Source: Parcubacteria group bacterium (lineage in GTDB: Bacteria > Patescibacteriota > Minisyncoccia > Phycocordibacterales > CALRHW01). From it: DNA of 12,533 bases. The stretch spans positions 1 to 12,533 of the forward strand of contig CALRHW010000014.1 of NCBI GenBank assembly GCA_943359555.1, in the 5' to 3' direction. Positions 1-7,106 of the stretch are shown here, in pieces; the first letter of the stretch is position 1, and each line of letters opens with the position of its first letter. A program made the translations under genes and the position numbers. A model generated the notes under the pieces. That model was not told the origin of the DNA, did not search any database, and saw nothing but the letters and a program-made list of their open reading frames with translations.

Positions 1-113
1 GTGCCGACGTTGATTTTTGTAAATACGAAGCATATTTACCTTACGGAAAAATTGGAATCAAGACTTGGATTTACAAAGGCGACATTTTTGCTAAAGACGT
101 AAATAAAGCATAA
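1..113 (+). CDS. rpsC: 30S ribosomal protein S3 (uS3), C-terminal end only
   Basis: The window opens inside this gene; the readable frame starts at base 3 and ends at TAA 111-113. The visible 36 residues include GKIGIKTWIYKGDIF, which matches the conserved C-terminal strand of S3 (commonly VKVWIYKGE). S3 sits on the small-subunit head near the mRNA entry channel. Its place directly before rplP is the classical S10-operon order, which supports the call although most of the protein lies upstream. There is a 20-base gap to rplP with no Shine-Dalgarno sequence. Confidence 0.9.
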   Translation, partial: ADVDFCKYEAYLPYGKIGIKTWIYKGDIFAKDVNKA

Positions 114-133
114 AAATAATTTAAATTACCAAC

Positions 134-559
134 ATGTTACTCCCTAAAAAAGTAAAATATCGTAAGTGGCACACCTTCCGTGAAAACCCGAAAAAAATCG
201 GCGTTGCAACTCGTGGTACAAAAATTTCTTTTGGTTCGTATGGACTAAAGGCCCTTACTTATGAGCGTGTTCGTTCAAATCAGCTAGAAGCTGCACGAAA
301 AGCCCTCTCTCGCGCTCTCGGAAAAAACGGCAGAATCTGGATTCGCGTTTTCCCTGATATGCCATTTACCTCAAAACCAGCTGAAGTAAAGCTCGGAAAA
401 GGAAAGGGAGATCCACAAGGTTACCAAGTGCCTGTAAAGCCAGGACGAGTGATTTTTGAGGTGGACGGCGTAGATGAGGCAACGGCTCGCGAGGCGCTAC
501 GAAAGGCTGGCACAAAGCTCCCTTTGAAATCAAAGGTGATAACCCGAGAAATGGCTTAA
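134..559 (+). CDS. rplP: 50S ribosomal protein L16 (uL16)
   Basis: The 141-residue protein is close to the usual 136-144 of L16. It starts MLLPKKVKYRKWH, carries SFGSYGLKAL and the very conserved RIWIRVFPDMPFTSKP near residues 67-82, then LGKGKGDPQGY and a C-terminal PLKSKVITR. L16 binds 23S rRNA near the A-site tRNA elbow and is a late assembly protein. The ATG is preceded by an A/T-rich leader without a Shine-Dalgarno sequence. It lies between rpsC and rpmC, as in the S10 operon. Confidence 0.97.
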   Translation: MLLPKKVKYRKWHTFRENPKKIGVATRGTKISFGSYGLKALTYERVRSNQLEAARKALSRALGKNGRIWIRVFPDMPFTSKPAEVKLGKGKGDPQGYQVPVKPGRVIFEVDGVDEATAREALRKAGTKLPLKSKVITREMA

Positions 560-562
560 TTA

Positions 563-593
563 TTGACTTTATCGCCAAAAACTATAGTATACA
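563..593 (+). promoter_or_regulatory. possible internal promoter before rpmC
   Basis: TTGACT (563-568) resembles a -35 box, and two overlapping -10-like boxes follow: TATAGT (583-588, spacing 14) and TATACA (588-593, spacing 19). Neither spacing is ideal. With TATACA, the predicted transcription start falls within a base of the rpmC ATG at 599, giving a leaderless transcript. The same TTG at 563 could be read as an upstream start adding 12 residues to L29. The promoter-like composition and the fit of ATG 599 to L29 argue against that. Confidence 0.3.
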
Positions 594-598
594 ATTTT

Positions 599-868
599 AT
601 GTCAGAATTTAAGAACAAAAACGCACAAGAGCTAGAAAAAACACTTTATGGTAAAAGAGTGGCTCTTAAAAATTTCCGATTTGGTATTGCTGGAAGTAAG
701 GTGCGAAATGTAAAAGAAGGCCGAGAATTGAAGCGAGATATTGCGCGAATCATGACCGAACTCAGCGCTCTCGCTGTAACAGCAACAGCAACAGCAACGC
801 CTGCACCAAAAACAAAAACAGCACCAAAGCTGTCAAAAACATCAAAAATTTCAAAAGCCAAAAAATAA
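599..868 (+). CDS. rpmC: 50S ribosomal protein L29 (uL29) with C-terminal tail
   Basis: From ATG 599 the protein is 89 residues. The first ~60 form the two-helix L29 fold: KNAQELEKTL near the start, then RVALKNFRFGIAGSKVRN and ELKRDIARIMTEL, the usual 'L..LR..L..LRF......N......RR.IARI.T' pattern. L29 lies at the peptide exit tunnel and docks trigger factor and SRP. L29 is usually 60-70 residues; the last ~27 here are a low-complexity Ala/Thr/Lys tail (ATATATPAPKTK...). An in-frame TTG at 563 exists, but its codons look like promoter sequence. The stop is one base before rpsQ. Confidence 0.92.
   Translation: MSEFKNKNAQELEKTLYGKRVALKNFRFGIAGSKVRNVKEGRELKRDIARIMTELSALAVTATATATPAPKTKTAPKLSKTSKISKAKK
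778..798 (+). repeat. short AACAGC tandem repeat inside rpmC
   Basis: Three copies of the hexamer AACAGC followed by AAC encode the alternating Ala/Thr stretch of the L29 tail. It is in frame, so a gain or loss of one unit would change the tail by two residues without breaking the gene. Slippage is a plausible origin of the extension; this is inference. Confidence 0.6.
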
Positions 869-869
869 C

Positions 870-1112
870 ATGGAAAAGAACGTACAAAAAATAAAACGAA
901 CACTAAAAGGAGTAGTGACTTCAGATAAAATGAAAGACACTGCGACTGTTCGTGTGGAAAGATATGTGAAGCACGCAAAGTATCACAAATATATTCATAT
1001 TCACAAAAAGTACAAAGCACACGATGTGGGTAATACAAAAAAAGTCGGTGATATTGTTACAATAGAAGAGACAGCACCGATTTCAAAAGACAAACACTTT
1101 AAAGTTATATAA
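870..1112 (+). CDS. rpsQ: 30S ribosomal protein S17 (uS17)
   Basis: The 80-residue protein has typical S17 length. It shows the OB-fold signature: RTLKGVVTSDKMKDTATVRVER near residues 10-31, a basic loop (HAKYHKYIHIHKKYKAHD) and VGDIVTIEETAPISKDKHF near the end, matching bacterial 'GD.V.I.E..P.SK.K.W'. S17 is a primary 16S rRNA binder in the body of the small subunit. It starts one base after the rpmC stop and ends six bases before rplN, so it is translated within the same operon. Confidence 0.97.
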   Translation: MEKNVQKIKRTLKGVVTSDKMKDTATVRVERYVKHAKYHKYIHIHKKYKAHDVGNTKKVGDIVTIEETAPISKDKHFKVI

Positions 1113-1118
1113 AACACC

Positions 1119-1490
1119 ATGATACAACCACGTTCAATTATTAAAATAGCTGACAATTCTGGAGCACAAATCGGACGAGTGTTCAAGGTGCTCGGTAGTT
1201 CAAAAAAACGTTACGCTTGCATTGGTGACATTGTCATCCTATCAGTGCAAAAAGCTGCTCCTAGAAAAGCTGTAAAAAAGAAAGACGTTTTGCGAGCAGT
1301 AGTCGTGCGACAAAAAGCAGCTTTTCGCCGAAAGGACGGTTCATATATTCGTTTTGACGAAAATGCTGTGGTGATTTTAGAAAAAGAAAAAAATGAGCCG
1401 ATTGCGGGTCGCGTATTCGGACCGATTCCTCGCGAAATAGCTGAGATGGGATTCCAGACGATTATTTCTAAAGCGCCAGAAGTAGTTTAA
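1119..1490 (+). CDS. rplN: 50S ribosomal protein L14 (uL14)
   Basis: The 123 residues equal the usual L14 length (122-123). [17 protein letters not shown] is the conserved N-terminus, [14 protein letters not shown] and [20 protein letters not shown] follow, and VFGPIPREI is the L14 hallmark near residues 99-107. L14 binds 23S rRNA at the subunit interface (bridge B5/B8) and is the docking site of the silencing factor RsfS. There is no Shine-Dalgarno sequence in the six-base gap after rpsQ. Confidence 0.98.
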   Translation: MIQPRSIIKIADNSGAQIGRVFKVLGSSKKRYACIGDIVILSVQKAAPRKAVKKKDVLRAVVVRQKAAFRRKDGSYIRFDENAVVILEKEKNEPIAGRVFGPIPREIAEMGFQTIISKAPEVV

Positions 1491-1527
1491 AAAGACGCTA
1501 AAAAGAAAAAACGCAAACACAAATTTT

Positions 1528-1833
1528 ATGAAAATCAAAAAAGACGACAACGTAATAGTAATATCAGGAAAAGATAAAGGAAAAACTGGAAAAGTTATCC
1601 GTGCTTTCCCTGCATTAAACCGAGTCATTGTTGCTGGTGTAAATATAAAAAAGACACACCAAAGCCCAAAAAAAGGAGGACAAAAAGGTCAGATAATAGA
1701 TAAAACTATGCCTATTCACGTTTCAAACGTAATGATTTTGGATCCAAAAACAAGTAAAGCTTCTCGCATTGGTTTAAAGATGGAAGGTGGAAAAAAGGTT
1801 CGCATAAGTAAAAAAAGCGGAATGACTGTTTAA
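1528..1833 (+). CDS. rplX: 50S ribosomal protein L24 (uL24)
   Basis: The 101-residue protein has a KOW motif at the N-terminus ([23 protein letters not shown]), then [17 protein letters not shown] and [12 protein letters not shown], all L24 signatures. L24 starts large-subunit assembly by binding the 5' end of 23S rRNA. The 37-base A-rich gap after rplN has no Shine-Dalgarno sequence and no hairpin. The order rplN-rplX-rplE is the standard spc order. Confidence 0.97.
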   Translation: MKIKKDDNVIVISGKDKGKTGKVIRAFPALNRVIVAGVNIKKTHQSPKKGGQKGQIIDKTMPIHVSNVMILDPKTSKASRIGLKMEGGKKVRISKKSGMTV

Positions 1834-1869
1834 ATAGCTCACGCAAAACCGACCAAAATCAAAAATAAA

Positions 1870-2475
1870 ATGACCATGAAAACTATAAAACAAAAAAACG
1901 ACGAAGCATTTAAAAATATGTCTGCAACACAGGGCTATAAAAATGCTATGCAAGCACCACGACTTGTGAAAGTTATTGTGAGCTCTGGTATAGGATCTTT
2001 TAAAGATAAAAAGAAAATAGACATCGTAGAGGACCGCCTTACAAAAATCACTGGACAAAAACCAGCGAAAAAAGGTGCAAAAATTTCTATCGCTGCTTTC
2101 AAAGTACGCGAAGGCGATCCTGTGGGCTTCCAAGTGACACTTCGTGGCAAGAGGATGTATGATTTTTTGGATAAGCTCGTGAATATCGCTCTTCCAAGAA
2201 CAAAAGATTTTCGTGGAGTGTCTTCAAAGGCAATTGATGCAATGGGTAACTACACACTAGGTATCCGTGAGCACGCTATTTTTCCAGAAACCGCCGATGA
2301 AGAGCTAAAAGATATTTTCGGTATGGCAATAACTATTGTTACAACCGCAAAAACAAAAGAAGAAGCAAAGATTTTCTTTGAGCATCTCGGTTTTCCGTTT
2401 AAAAAAATAGAGATGGAAGAAAGAGCAGAAAGAGTCGCAAAAGAGAAAAAGGTTGCTAAAAAGGCTAAATCCTAG
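1870..2475 (+). CDS. rplE: 50S ribosomal protein L5 (uL5)
   Basis: The protein has 201 residues where about 180 is usual; the excess is a Lys/Glu-rich C-terminal tail after FPFKKIEM. Family signatures are PRLVKVIVSSGIGSFKDKK, LTKITGQKPAKKGAKISIAAFKVREGDPVGFQVTLRG, LPRTKDFRGVSSKAIDAMGNYTLGIREH and MAITIVTTAKTKEEA. L5 contacts 5S rRNA and the P-site tRNA. The start is ambiguous between ATG 1870 and ATG 1876 (ATGACCATG); neither has a Shine-Dalgarno sequence. The stop is TAG. Confidence 0.97.
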   Translation: MTMKTIKQKNDEAFKNMSATQGYKNAMQAPRLVKVIVSSGIGSFKDKKKIDIVEDRLTKITGQKPAKKGAKISIAAFKVREGDPVGFQVTLRGKRMYDFLDKLVNIALPRTKDFRGVSSKAIDAMGNYTLGIREHAIFPETADEELKDIFGMAITIVTTAKTKEEAKIFFEHLGFPFKKIEMEERAERVAKEKKVAKKAKS

Positions 2476-2495
2476 TATTCTAATCCCTACGCACA

Positions 2496-2681
2496 ATGGC
2501 AAAAACATCAGTAAAAGCACGAGCATTAAAGAAACCAAAGTTTAGTACCAGAGTGGTACGCAGATGTTTTAGATGTGGACGAAAGCGAGGATATATGCGA
2601 GATTTTGACTTATGTCGTATATGTTTTAGAGAGTTTGCTAATGAGGGTAAAATCCCAGGAATCAAGAAGTCTTCTTGGTAA
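2496..2681 (+). CDS. rpsN: 30S ribosomal protein S14 type Z (uS14, zinc-binding)
   Basis: The 61 residues match the short zinc form of S14. A zinc ribbon is intact: C24-x2-C27 and C40-x2-C43, in VRRCFRCGRKRGYMRDFDLC and RICF. The end, GKIPGIKKSSW, is the typical C-terminus. S14 joins the small-subunit head late in assembly. The zinc-less long form is absent, as is usual when type Z sits in the spc operon. The upstream 20 bases include TCTAAT (2479-2484), a weak -10-like string. Confidence 0.98.
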   Translation: MAKTSVKARALKKPKFSTRVVRRCFRCGRKRGYMRDFDLCRICFREFANEGKIPGIKKSSW

Positions 2682-2691
2682 AAATAAAAAT

Positions 2692-3081
2692 ATGGACCAA
2701 ATCGCTGACATGATAACAAGAATAAAAAATGCGGGAGATGTAAATAAAGAATCTCTTGTTTTTCCATATTCAAAAATAAAATTTGATATTTCAAATGTGC
2801 TGGAAAAACATGGTTATTTAAAATCTGTAGCAAAGAAAGGTAAAAAGATCACAAAATTTATAGAAGTTGAACTCAACTATGGTGTAGATGGTGCGCCAAA
2901 AGTAACTGGTGTGCAAAGAGTTTCAAAACTTTCAAAAAGAATTTATCAAAAATCAAAAAATTTGCAGTCTGTAAAATACGGCACAGGACTTTTGATACTC
3001 ACTACACCAAAAGGAATTATGACAAACATAGAAGCGAAGAAAGAAAAAGTGGGTGGAGAAGTGTTATTTAAAATTTGGTAA
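2692..3081 (+). CDS. rpsH: 30S ribosomal protein S8 (uS8)
   Basis: I place the start at ATG 2692, giving 129 residues, the normal S8 length. MDQIADMITRIKNAG is the canonical N-terminus ('DPIADMLTRIRNA'). The frame stays open upstream to 2575, but that part overlaps rpsN and does not look like S8. The C-terminus has SKNLQSVKYGTGLLILTTPKG and EKVGGEVLFKIW, matching '.LGI.ILSTS.GVMT...A....GGE.L..VW'. S8 is a primary 16S binder and, in E. coli, the translational repressor of this operon. A repressor site could not be recognised here. Confidence 0.97.
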   Translation: MDQIADMITRIKNAGDVNKESLVFPYSKIKFDISNVLEKHGYLKSVAKKGKKITKFIEVELNYGVDGAPKVTGVQRVSKLSKRIYQKSKNLQSVKYGTGLLILTTPKGIMTNIEAKKEKVGGEVLFKIW

Positions 3082-3091
3082 AAAACAAAAA

Positions 3092-3622
3092 ATGTCACGA
3101 ATAGGAAAAAAAATAATAATGATACCTGAAAAAACCACCGTTGCCTTTGCGGACGGTATTGTAACTGTAAAAGGTCCTCTCGGCGAGCTTTCAAAAAAGT
3201 TTGAGCGAAGTATTGAAGTTGATGTCCTAGACGGAACGGTCGTCTTGAAACAAAAAAAGGAAAATAGTAACACTGCTCTTTGGGGAACATACGCATCTCA
3301 TGTTACAAACATGATTGCTGGTGTAAACAAAGCTTATCAAAAACAGCTCATTATAGAAGGAATAGGATATAAAGCAGAGGTAAAAGGGGCGGAACTTGTG
3401 ATGGGGCTTGGTTTTTCTCACTTAGTAAACATGATGATTCCTGCTGATATAAAAGTAGTTTCAGAAAAAGGTACTGTAACTGTGTCGGGTATTGATAAAG
3501 AAAAAGTCGGTCAATTTGTGGCGCGAATCAGAGCATACAAAAAACCAGAACCATATAAAGGAAAAGGCATTAGATATTCAGACGAAGTGATTCGTAGAAA
3601 ACAAGGTAAGAAAGCCGCATAA
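3092..3622 (+). CDS. rplF: 50S ribosomal protein L6 (uL6)
   Basis: From ATG 3092 the protein has 176 residues, as usual for L6. MSRIGKKII is the canonical start ('SRIGK.PI..P'), followed by two alpha/beta repeats: VTVKGPLGELSKKF early, and GVNKAYQKQLIIEGIGYKAE, LVMGLGFSHLV later. The end, KKPEPYKGKGIRYSDEVIRRKQGKK, is the invariant C-terminus. The frame is open for 13 codons upstream, but these overlap the rpsH end. L6 sits near the sarcin-ricin loop and factor-binding site. Confidence 0.98.
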   Translation: MSRIGKKIIMIPEKTTVAFADGIVTVKGPLGELSKKFERSIEVDVLDGTVVLKQKKENSNTALWGTYASHVTNMIAGVNKAYQKQLIIEGIGYKAEVKGAELVMGLGFSHLVNMMIPADIKVVSEKGTVTVSGIDKEKVGQFVARIRAYKKPEPYKGKGIRYSDEVIRRKQGKKAA

Positions 3623-3642
3623 GCTAAATCCACGAAAAATTT

Positions 3643-3993
3643 ATGAACAACATTCATTTAAAAAAAGAAAAAAGAGAAAGACGACACAAAAAAATCCGAA
3701 GTACTATCTCCGGTACTGCAAAGCGTCCTCGTTTTTCTGTTTCAAAAACAAACACTTCTATGTATTTGCAACTCATTGATGATGTTGCGGGCAAAACTCT
3801 CGTAGCTTCTTCCACAAAAGGTGTAAAAGGTGCTACTGGTATTGAGAGAGCGACCATTGCTGGAAAAGATATTGCAAAAAAGGCGTTAGCAAAAGATATT
3901 AAGTCTGTAGTTTTTGATCGTGGCGGATTTGTATATACTGGCAAGATAAAAGCAGTAGCAGAAGGCGCGCGAGAAGGCGGATTAAAGTTTTAA
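3643..3993 (+). CDS. rplR: 50S ribosomal protein L18 (uL18)
   Basis: The 116 residues match L18 (115-120). It has a basic N-terminus (KEKRERRHKKIRSTISGTAKRPRFSVSKTNTSMYLQLIDD), then ATGIERATIAGKDIAKKAL and VVFDRGGFVYTGKIKAVAEGAREGGLKF, the standard C-terminal block. L18 binds 5S rRNA with L5 in the central protuberance. The rpsE start follows after three bases, so the two are probably translationally linked. Confidence 0.97.
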   Translation: MNNIHLKKEKRERRHKKIRSTISGTAKRPRFSVSKTNTSMYLQLIDDVAGKTLVASSTKGVKGATGIERATIAGKDIAKKALAKDIKSVVFDRGGFVYTGKIKAVAEGAREGGLKF

Positions 3994-3996
3994 AAT

Positions 3997-4722
3997 ATGG
4001 AACCAGAAAAAAATACAACAGAAAAAGTGGAGGAAGTGGCGGTTTTACCAAAAGTAGAAACTATCACAGAAGCTATTGCCGAAGTAGCACCGACATCACC
4101 AGATAAAACAAAAGAGTTTAAAACTCAAAAAACTTTTGGTGTAGGTGGGCAAGATCGTCGTTCATCATTTCAAAAAAATCCTCGCAAATCTCCTCGTAGA
4201 GAAGCTCGCGCAAAGCCAGAGTTTGATCAAAAAATAATCAGTATTCGTCGCGTAACTCGTGTTGTTACAGGAGGACGACGTTTCGCTTTCTCTGTGGCCA
4301 TCGTAGCTGGAAATAAAAAAGGTTCTGTCGGAGTAGGAATAGGAAAAGCAGGGGACACTTCTCTCGCTATTGATAAGGCGGTGCGTGATGCAAAGAAAAA
4401 CATGATTACTGTAAATCTTACAAAAGAAATGTCTGTATCTCACGACGTTGAATCAAAGTATTGTGGTTCTGTGGTGCGCATTATGCCAGCTCCGGGAAAA
4501 GGTATTATTGCAGGAAGTTCTGTGCGACCAGTACTAGAGCTTGCTGGTATAAAAAATACAGGCGCAAAACTTTTTTCACGAAGTAAAAATAAACTAAACA
4601 ACGCTCGCGCAGCGATAGAAGCTCTCAAAAAACTCAAAGTTAGAAAAGGTGCAAAAGTCGCTGCGCTAGCAGATGAGACAAGCACTACGGTTTCAGAAGC
4701 TCCTGAGGTTGCTGTAATATAA
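3997..4722 (+). CDS. rpsE: 30S ribosomal protein S5 (uS5) with long N- and C-terminal extensions
   Basis: The S5 core starts near residue 77: IRRVTRVVTGGRRFAFSVAIVAG, then GSVGVGIGKAGDTSLAIDKA, RIMPAPGKGIIAGSSVRPVLELAGI and NNARAAIEALKKL. S5 shapes the decoding region and mRNA entry. The protein has 241 residues against about 166 in E. coli. The first ~75 residues are an acidic stretch (EKVEEVAVLPKVETITEAI) followed by a basic, disordered-looking stretch (DRRSSFQKNPRKSPRREARA), and about 25 Ala/Glu/Val-rich residues end the protein. The next ribosomal gene is rplO; no rpmD (L30) lies between. Confidence 0.96.
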   Translation: MEPEKNTTEKVEEVAVLPKVETITEAIAEVAPTSPDKTKEFKTQKTFGVGGQDRRSSFQKNPRKSPRREARAKPEFDQKIISIRRVTRVVTGGRRFAFSVAIVAGNKKGSVGVGIGKAGDTSLAIDKAVRDAKKNMITVNLTKEMSVSHDVESKYCGSVVRIMPAPGKGIIAGSSVRPVLELAGIKNTGAKLFSRSKNKLNNARAAIEALKKLKVRKGAKVAALADETSTTVSEAPEVAVI

Positions 4723-4726
4723 AAAT

Positions 4727-5200
4727 ATGCAAATCCATAATATAAAAAGAAAAACAAAAAACAAAACACAGGCATCTGTGGGTCGTGGAGGTAAGCGTGG
4801 AAAAACTAGCGGTCGTGGAACAAAAGGTCAAAAAGCTCGTGCTGGAGGAAAACTTCGTCCAGAAATTCGTGATTTTATAAAACGCGTACCAAAAATGCGA
4901 GGTCATGGAAAAAACAGCAACAAAAGTATTTATGCAAAATCTGTTTCTGTAAATCTCGGCGTTATAGATAAAATTTTCTCAAACGGCGACAGTGTTACTC
5001 CAGCCACTCTTTCGCAAAAAGGTCTCATAACTACTCACAAAGGTGTCCGTCCATTTGTTAAGATATTAGCAGGCGGAGAGATTACAAAAAAACTCTCTGT
5101 TTCAGGATGTTTCGTGTCAGTAAGTGCAAAATCTTTGATAGAAAAAGCTGGCGGAAGTGTCGCAGATGGAAGCAAAGCAAAAGAAATCGTAGCAAAGTAA
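4727..5200 (+). CDS. rplO: 50S ribosomal protein L15 (uL15)
   Basis: The 157-residue protein shows the Gly/Arg-rich L15 N-terminus (ASVGRGGKRGKTSGRGTKGQ) followed by RPEIRDFIKRVPKMRGHG. The C-terminal domain contains VRPFVKILAGGEITKKLSV and SLIEKAGGSV ('KVLG.GE..K.L.V.A..FS..A...IE.AGG'). L15 is a late assembly protein close to the central protuberance. Normally rpmD (L30) precedes it; here only four bases separate it from rpsE. secY starts one base after its stop. Confidence 0.97.
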   Translation: MQIHNIKRKTKNKTQASVGRGGKRGKTSGRGTKGQKARAGGKLRPEIRDFIKRVPKMRGHGKNSNKSIYAKSVSVNLGVIDKIFSNGDSVTPATLSQKGLITTHKGVRPFVKILAGGEITKKLSVSGCFVSVSAKSLIEKAGGSVADGSKAKEIVAK

Positions 5201-5201
5201 T

Positions 5202-6473
5202 ATGAAAAATTTTCTCGCTAAAATAGTCACAATCTTTCAGGACAAAACTCTACGAAAGAGGATTTTATTTACACTTGTAGCACTAGTAGTGTTTCGTCTT
5301 CTTGCCGCAATACCTATTCCAGGAGTGGACGCAAACAAGCTCGCTACATTTTTTTCAGGCAACAATTTTTTGAATCTTTTTAATATGTTTTCTGGAGGAG
5401 GATTTTCAAATCTTTCTATTGTGATGATCGGAGTAAGTCCATACATTACTGCTTCTATCATAATGCAACTCCTCACTATTATGTCTCCTCGTCTAAAAGC
5501 GCTTTATCAAGAAGAGGGCGACATTGGCCGAAAAAAGTTTTCTCAGTATTCTAGACTACTCACAGTGCCCATTGCTCTCGTGCAGGCGTTTGGTTTTTTG
5601 GCATTACTTCGTTCAAACGGCGTTCTCGCTTCTATGAGTGGATTTGAGCAAATAACAAACATAATCATCATTACTGGTGGTGCTTTACTCCTTATGTGGA
5701 TAGGCGAGCTTATTACTGAATACGGCGTAGGAAACGGTCTTTCTCTCATTATCTTTGCTGGTATCGTTTCGGGGCTTCCTAGCGGTATCGCACAGCTGGG
5801 TTTTGTTTTTGAAGTATCACAAATACCTGTGTATCTATTGTTTTTTGTAGTAACACTTGTTGTTATAGCGGCGGTGGTTGTGATTACTGAAGCGGAGCGA
5901 CCAATTCCTATCACTTATGCAAAACAAGTGCGTGGTTCAAAAGTATATGGAGGTGTTTCTACATATTTACCTTTGCGACTAAATCAAGCGGGAGTTATTC
6001 CAATAATTTTTGCTTTGTCCATTTTGCTTTTTCCTCAAATGATTTTCTCTTTTCTTCAAAACATAAACAACGCAACTTTTCAAAGTGTTTCAAAGTACGC
6101 TCTTGGCCTTTTAGATAACGGCTGGATTCACGGCATTCTGTATTTCTTACTTGTTTTTGTTTTCACATATTTCTATACTGCTGTTACTTTTGATCCAGAT
6201 TCTATTTCTACAAATCTTCAGAAAAGTGGAGCATTTATTCCGGGTGTTCGTCCAGGTCAGCCCACCTCTGTTCACATCGCGCGTATTCTTACACGACTCA
6301 CACTTTTTGGAGCACTATTTTTGGGCACCATCGCCGTTTTGCCACTCATCGTAAAAGCGGGAACAGGTATTACAGCTTTTTCTGTCGGAGGCACAGCTCT
6401 ACTTATCGTGGTTTCTGTGGTTATTGATCTCATCAAAAAAATAGACGCGCAGGTTTCTATAAGGGAGTACTAG
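5202..6473 (+). CDS. secY: Protein translocase subunit SecY
   Basis: SecY is the central pore subunit of the SecYEG channel in the cytoplasmic membrane. The 423 residues contain about ten hydrophobic segments (roughly 20-40, 70-92, 118-137, 151-170, 178-196, 208-229, 262-285, 311-329, 363-384, 391-411). Family signatures are GVSPYITASIIMQLL (77-91, plug/TM2), ITEYGVGNGLSLIIFAGI (171-188), EAERPIPITYAKQ (230-242) and GAFIPGVRPG (343-352). The family length is 420-440, so it is complete. It follows rplO by one base, as in most bacteria. The stop is TAG. Confidence 0.98.
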   Translation: MKNFLAKIVTIFQDKTLRKRILFTLVALVVFRLLAAIPIPGVDANKLATFFSGNNFLNLFNMFSGGGFSNLSIVMIGVSPYITASIIMQLLTIMSPRLKALYQEEGDIGRKKFSQYSRLLTVPIALVQAFGFLALLRSNGVLASMSGFEQITNIIIITGGALLLMWIGELITEYGVGNGLSLIIFAGIVSGLPSGIAQLGFVFEVSQIPVYLLFFVVTLVVIAAVVVITEAERPIPITYAKQVRGSKVYGGVSTYLPLRLNQAGVIPIIFALSILLFPQMIFSFLQNINNATFQSVSKYALGLLDNGWIHGILYFLLVFVFTYFYTAVTFDPDSISTNLQKSGAFIPGVRPGQPTSVHIARILTRLTLFGALFLGTIAVLPLIVKAGTGITAFSVGGTALLIVVSVVIDLIKKIDAQVSIREY

Positions 6474-6478
6474 TAGGG

Positions 6479-6484
6479 TATAAT
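6479..6484 (+). promoter_or_regulatory. -10 box placed for a leaderless adk transcript
   Basis: A perfect TATAAT overlaps the region just after the secY stop. Counting seven bases from its end, the expected transcription start is 6491, the A of the following ATG. No good -35 box is visible at 16-19 bp (TTTCTA at 6454-6459 is weak). There is no Shine-Dalgarno sequence, so initiation on a leaderless mRNA is a reasonable inference. Confidence 0.5.
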
Positions 6485-6490
6485 AATCCC

Positions 6491-7084
6491 ATGAACCCAC
6501 AGACATTTATCTTTATCGGAAACTCAGGTTGTGGAAAGGGAACACAGACAGAGTTTCTTAAAAAATATCTCACTGAAAAAGACGAGAATAAATTTCCAGT
6601 TTTACATTTGGAAACGGGCGCACTATTCCGTGAATTTATAAAAGGAAACAGCTATTCAGAGCAACTTTCACGCGATGTTTACGCTACGGCAATGCCACAG
6701 CCAGACTTTCTAGCTGTTTGGTCTGTGTCCTATTTTTTAATTAAAAATCTTACAGGTAAAGAGCATTTAATCACAGACGGAATGTCACGCTCACTTATAG
6801 AAGCAGAATGTATTGATACTGCTCTAGATTTTTATGGCCGAAAAGCAAACGTAATTTTCTTAAACGTGAGCCGAGGGTGGTCTAGAAAACATCTCACAGC
6901 GCGTGGTAGGTCTGATGATACTGCAGAAGGTATAGAAAATCGTTTAAACTGGTTTGAAACAGACGTCGTGCCAGCGATTGAATATTATCGCAATAATCCT
7001 AAATACAATTTTGTAGAAGTAAATGGCGAGCAAGGAAAAGAAAGAGTGCACGAAGACATTGTAAGTAAGTTGATTTTGTTTTAA
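6491..7084 (+). CDS. adk: adenylate kinase-like nucleoside monophosphate kinase, divergent
   Basis: The 197-residue P-loop kinase most likely interconverts AMP, ATP and ADP. The P-loop is GNSGCGKGTQ at 10-19 (usual GPPGSGKGTQ), with ETGALFR at 41-47 in place of STGDMLR, ITDGMSRS at 94-101 in place of LDGFPRT, and a C-terminal ARGRSDDTAEGIENRLNWF (137-155) matching 'R.DD....I..R...Y'. PAIEYY (161-166) matches the usual P...YY. There is no room for a zinc-binding LID, so it is the short-lid type. The position between secY and map is the classical adk position and supports the name. Substrate preference cannot be proved because the NMP-binding motifs are altered. Confidence 0.8.
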   Translation: MNPQTFIFIGNSGCGKGTQTEFLKKYLTEKDENKFPVLHLETGALFREFIKGNSYSEQLSRDVYATAMPQPDFLAVWSVSYFLIKNLTGKEHLITDGMSRSLIEAECIDTALDFYGRKANVIFLNVSRGWSRKHLTARGRSDDTAEGIENRLNWFETDVVPAIEYYRNNPKYNFVEVNGEQGKERVHEDIVSKLILF

Positions 7085-7098
7085 AAAAGGGCTATCTT
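7070..7098 (+). promoter_or_regulatory. promoter for map
   Basis: TTGATT (7070-7075) and TATCTT (7093-7098) are separated by exactly 17 bp. The predicted start is about 7105, two bases before the ATG of a five-codon reading frame and 16 bases before the map ATG. The -35 box lies within the last codons of the adk-like gene. Confidence 0.5.
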
Positions 7099-7106
7099 TG
7101 AGCGCA

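Noticed and set aside
646..1038. 130-codon frame on the minus strand over rpmC and rpsQ
   Set aside because: It is antisense to two certain ribosomal genes and its Phe/Cys-rich composition is typical of a mirror frame.
2575..2691. Upstream extension of rpsH by 39 codons
   Set aside because: It overlaps rpsN out of frame and gives non-S8 sequence; ATG 2692 produces the canonical S8 start and length.
3053..3091. Upstream extension of rplF by 13 codons
   Set aside because: It overlaps the end of rpsH; ATG 3092 gives the conserved MSRIGKK start of L6.
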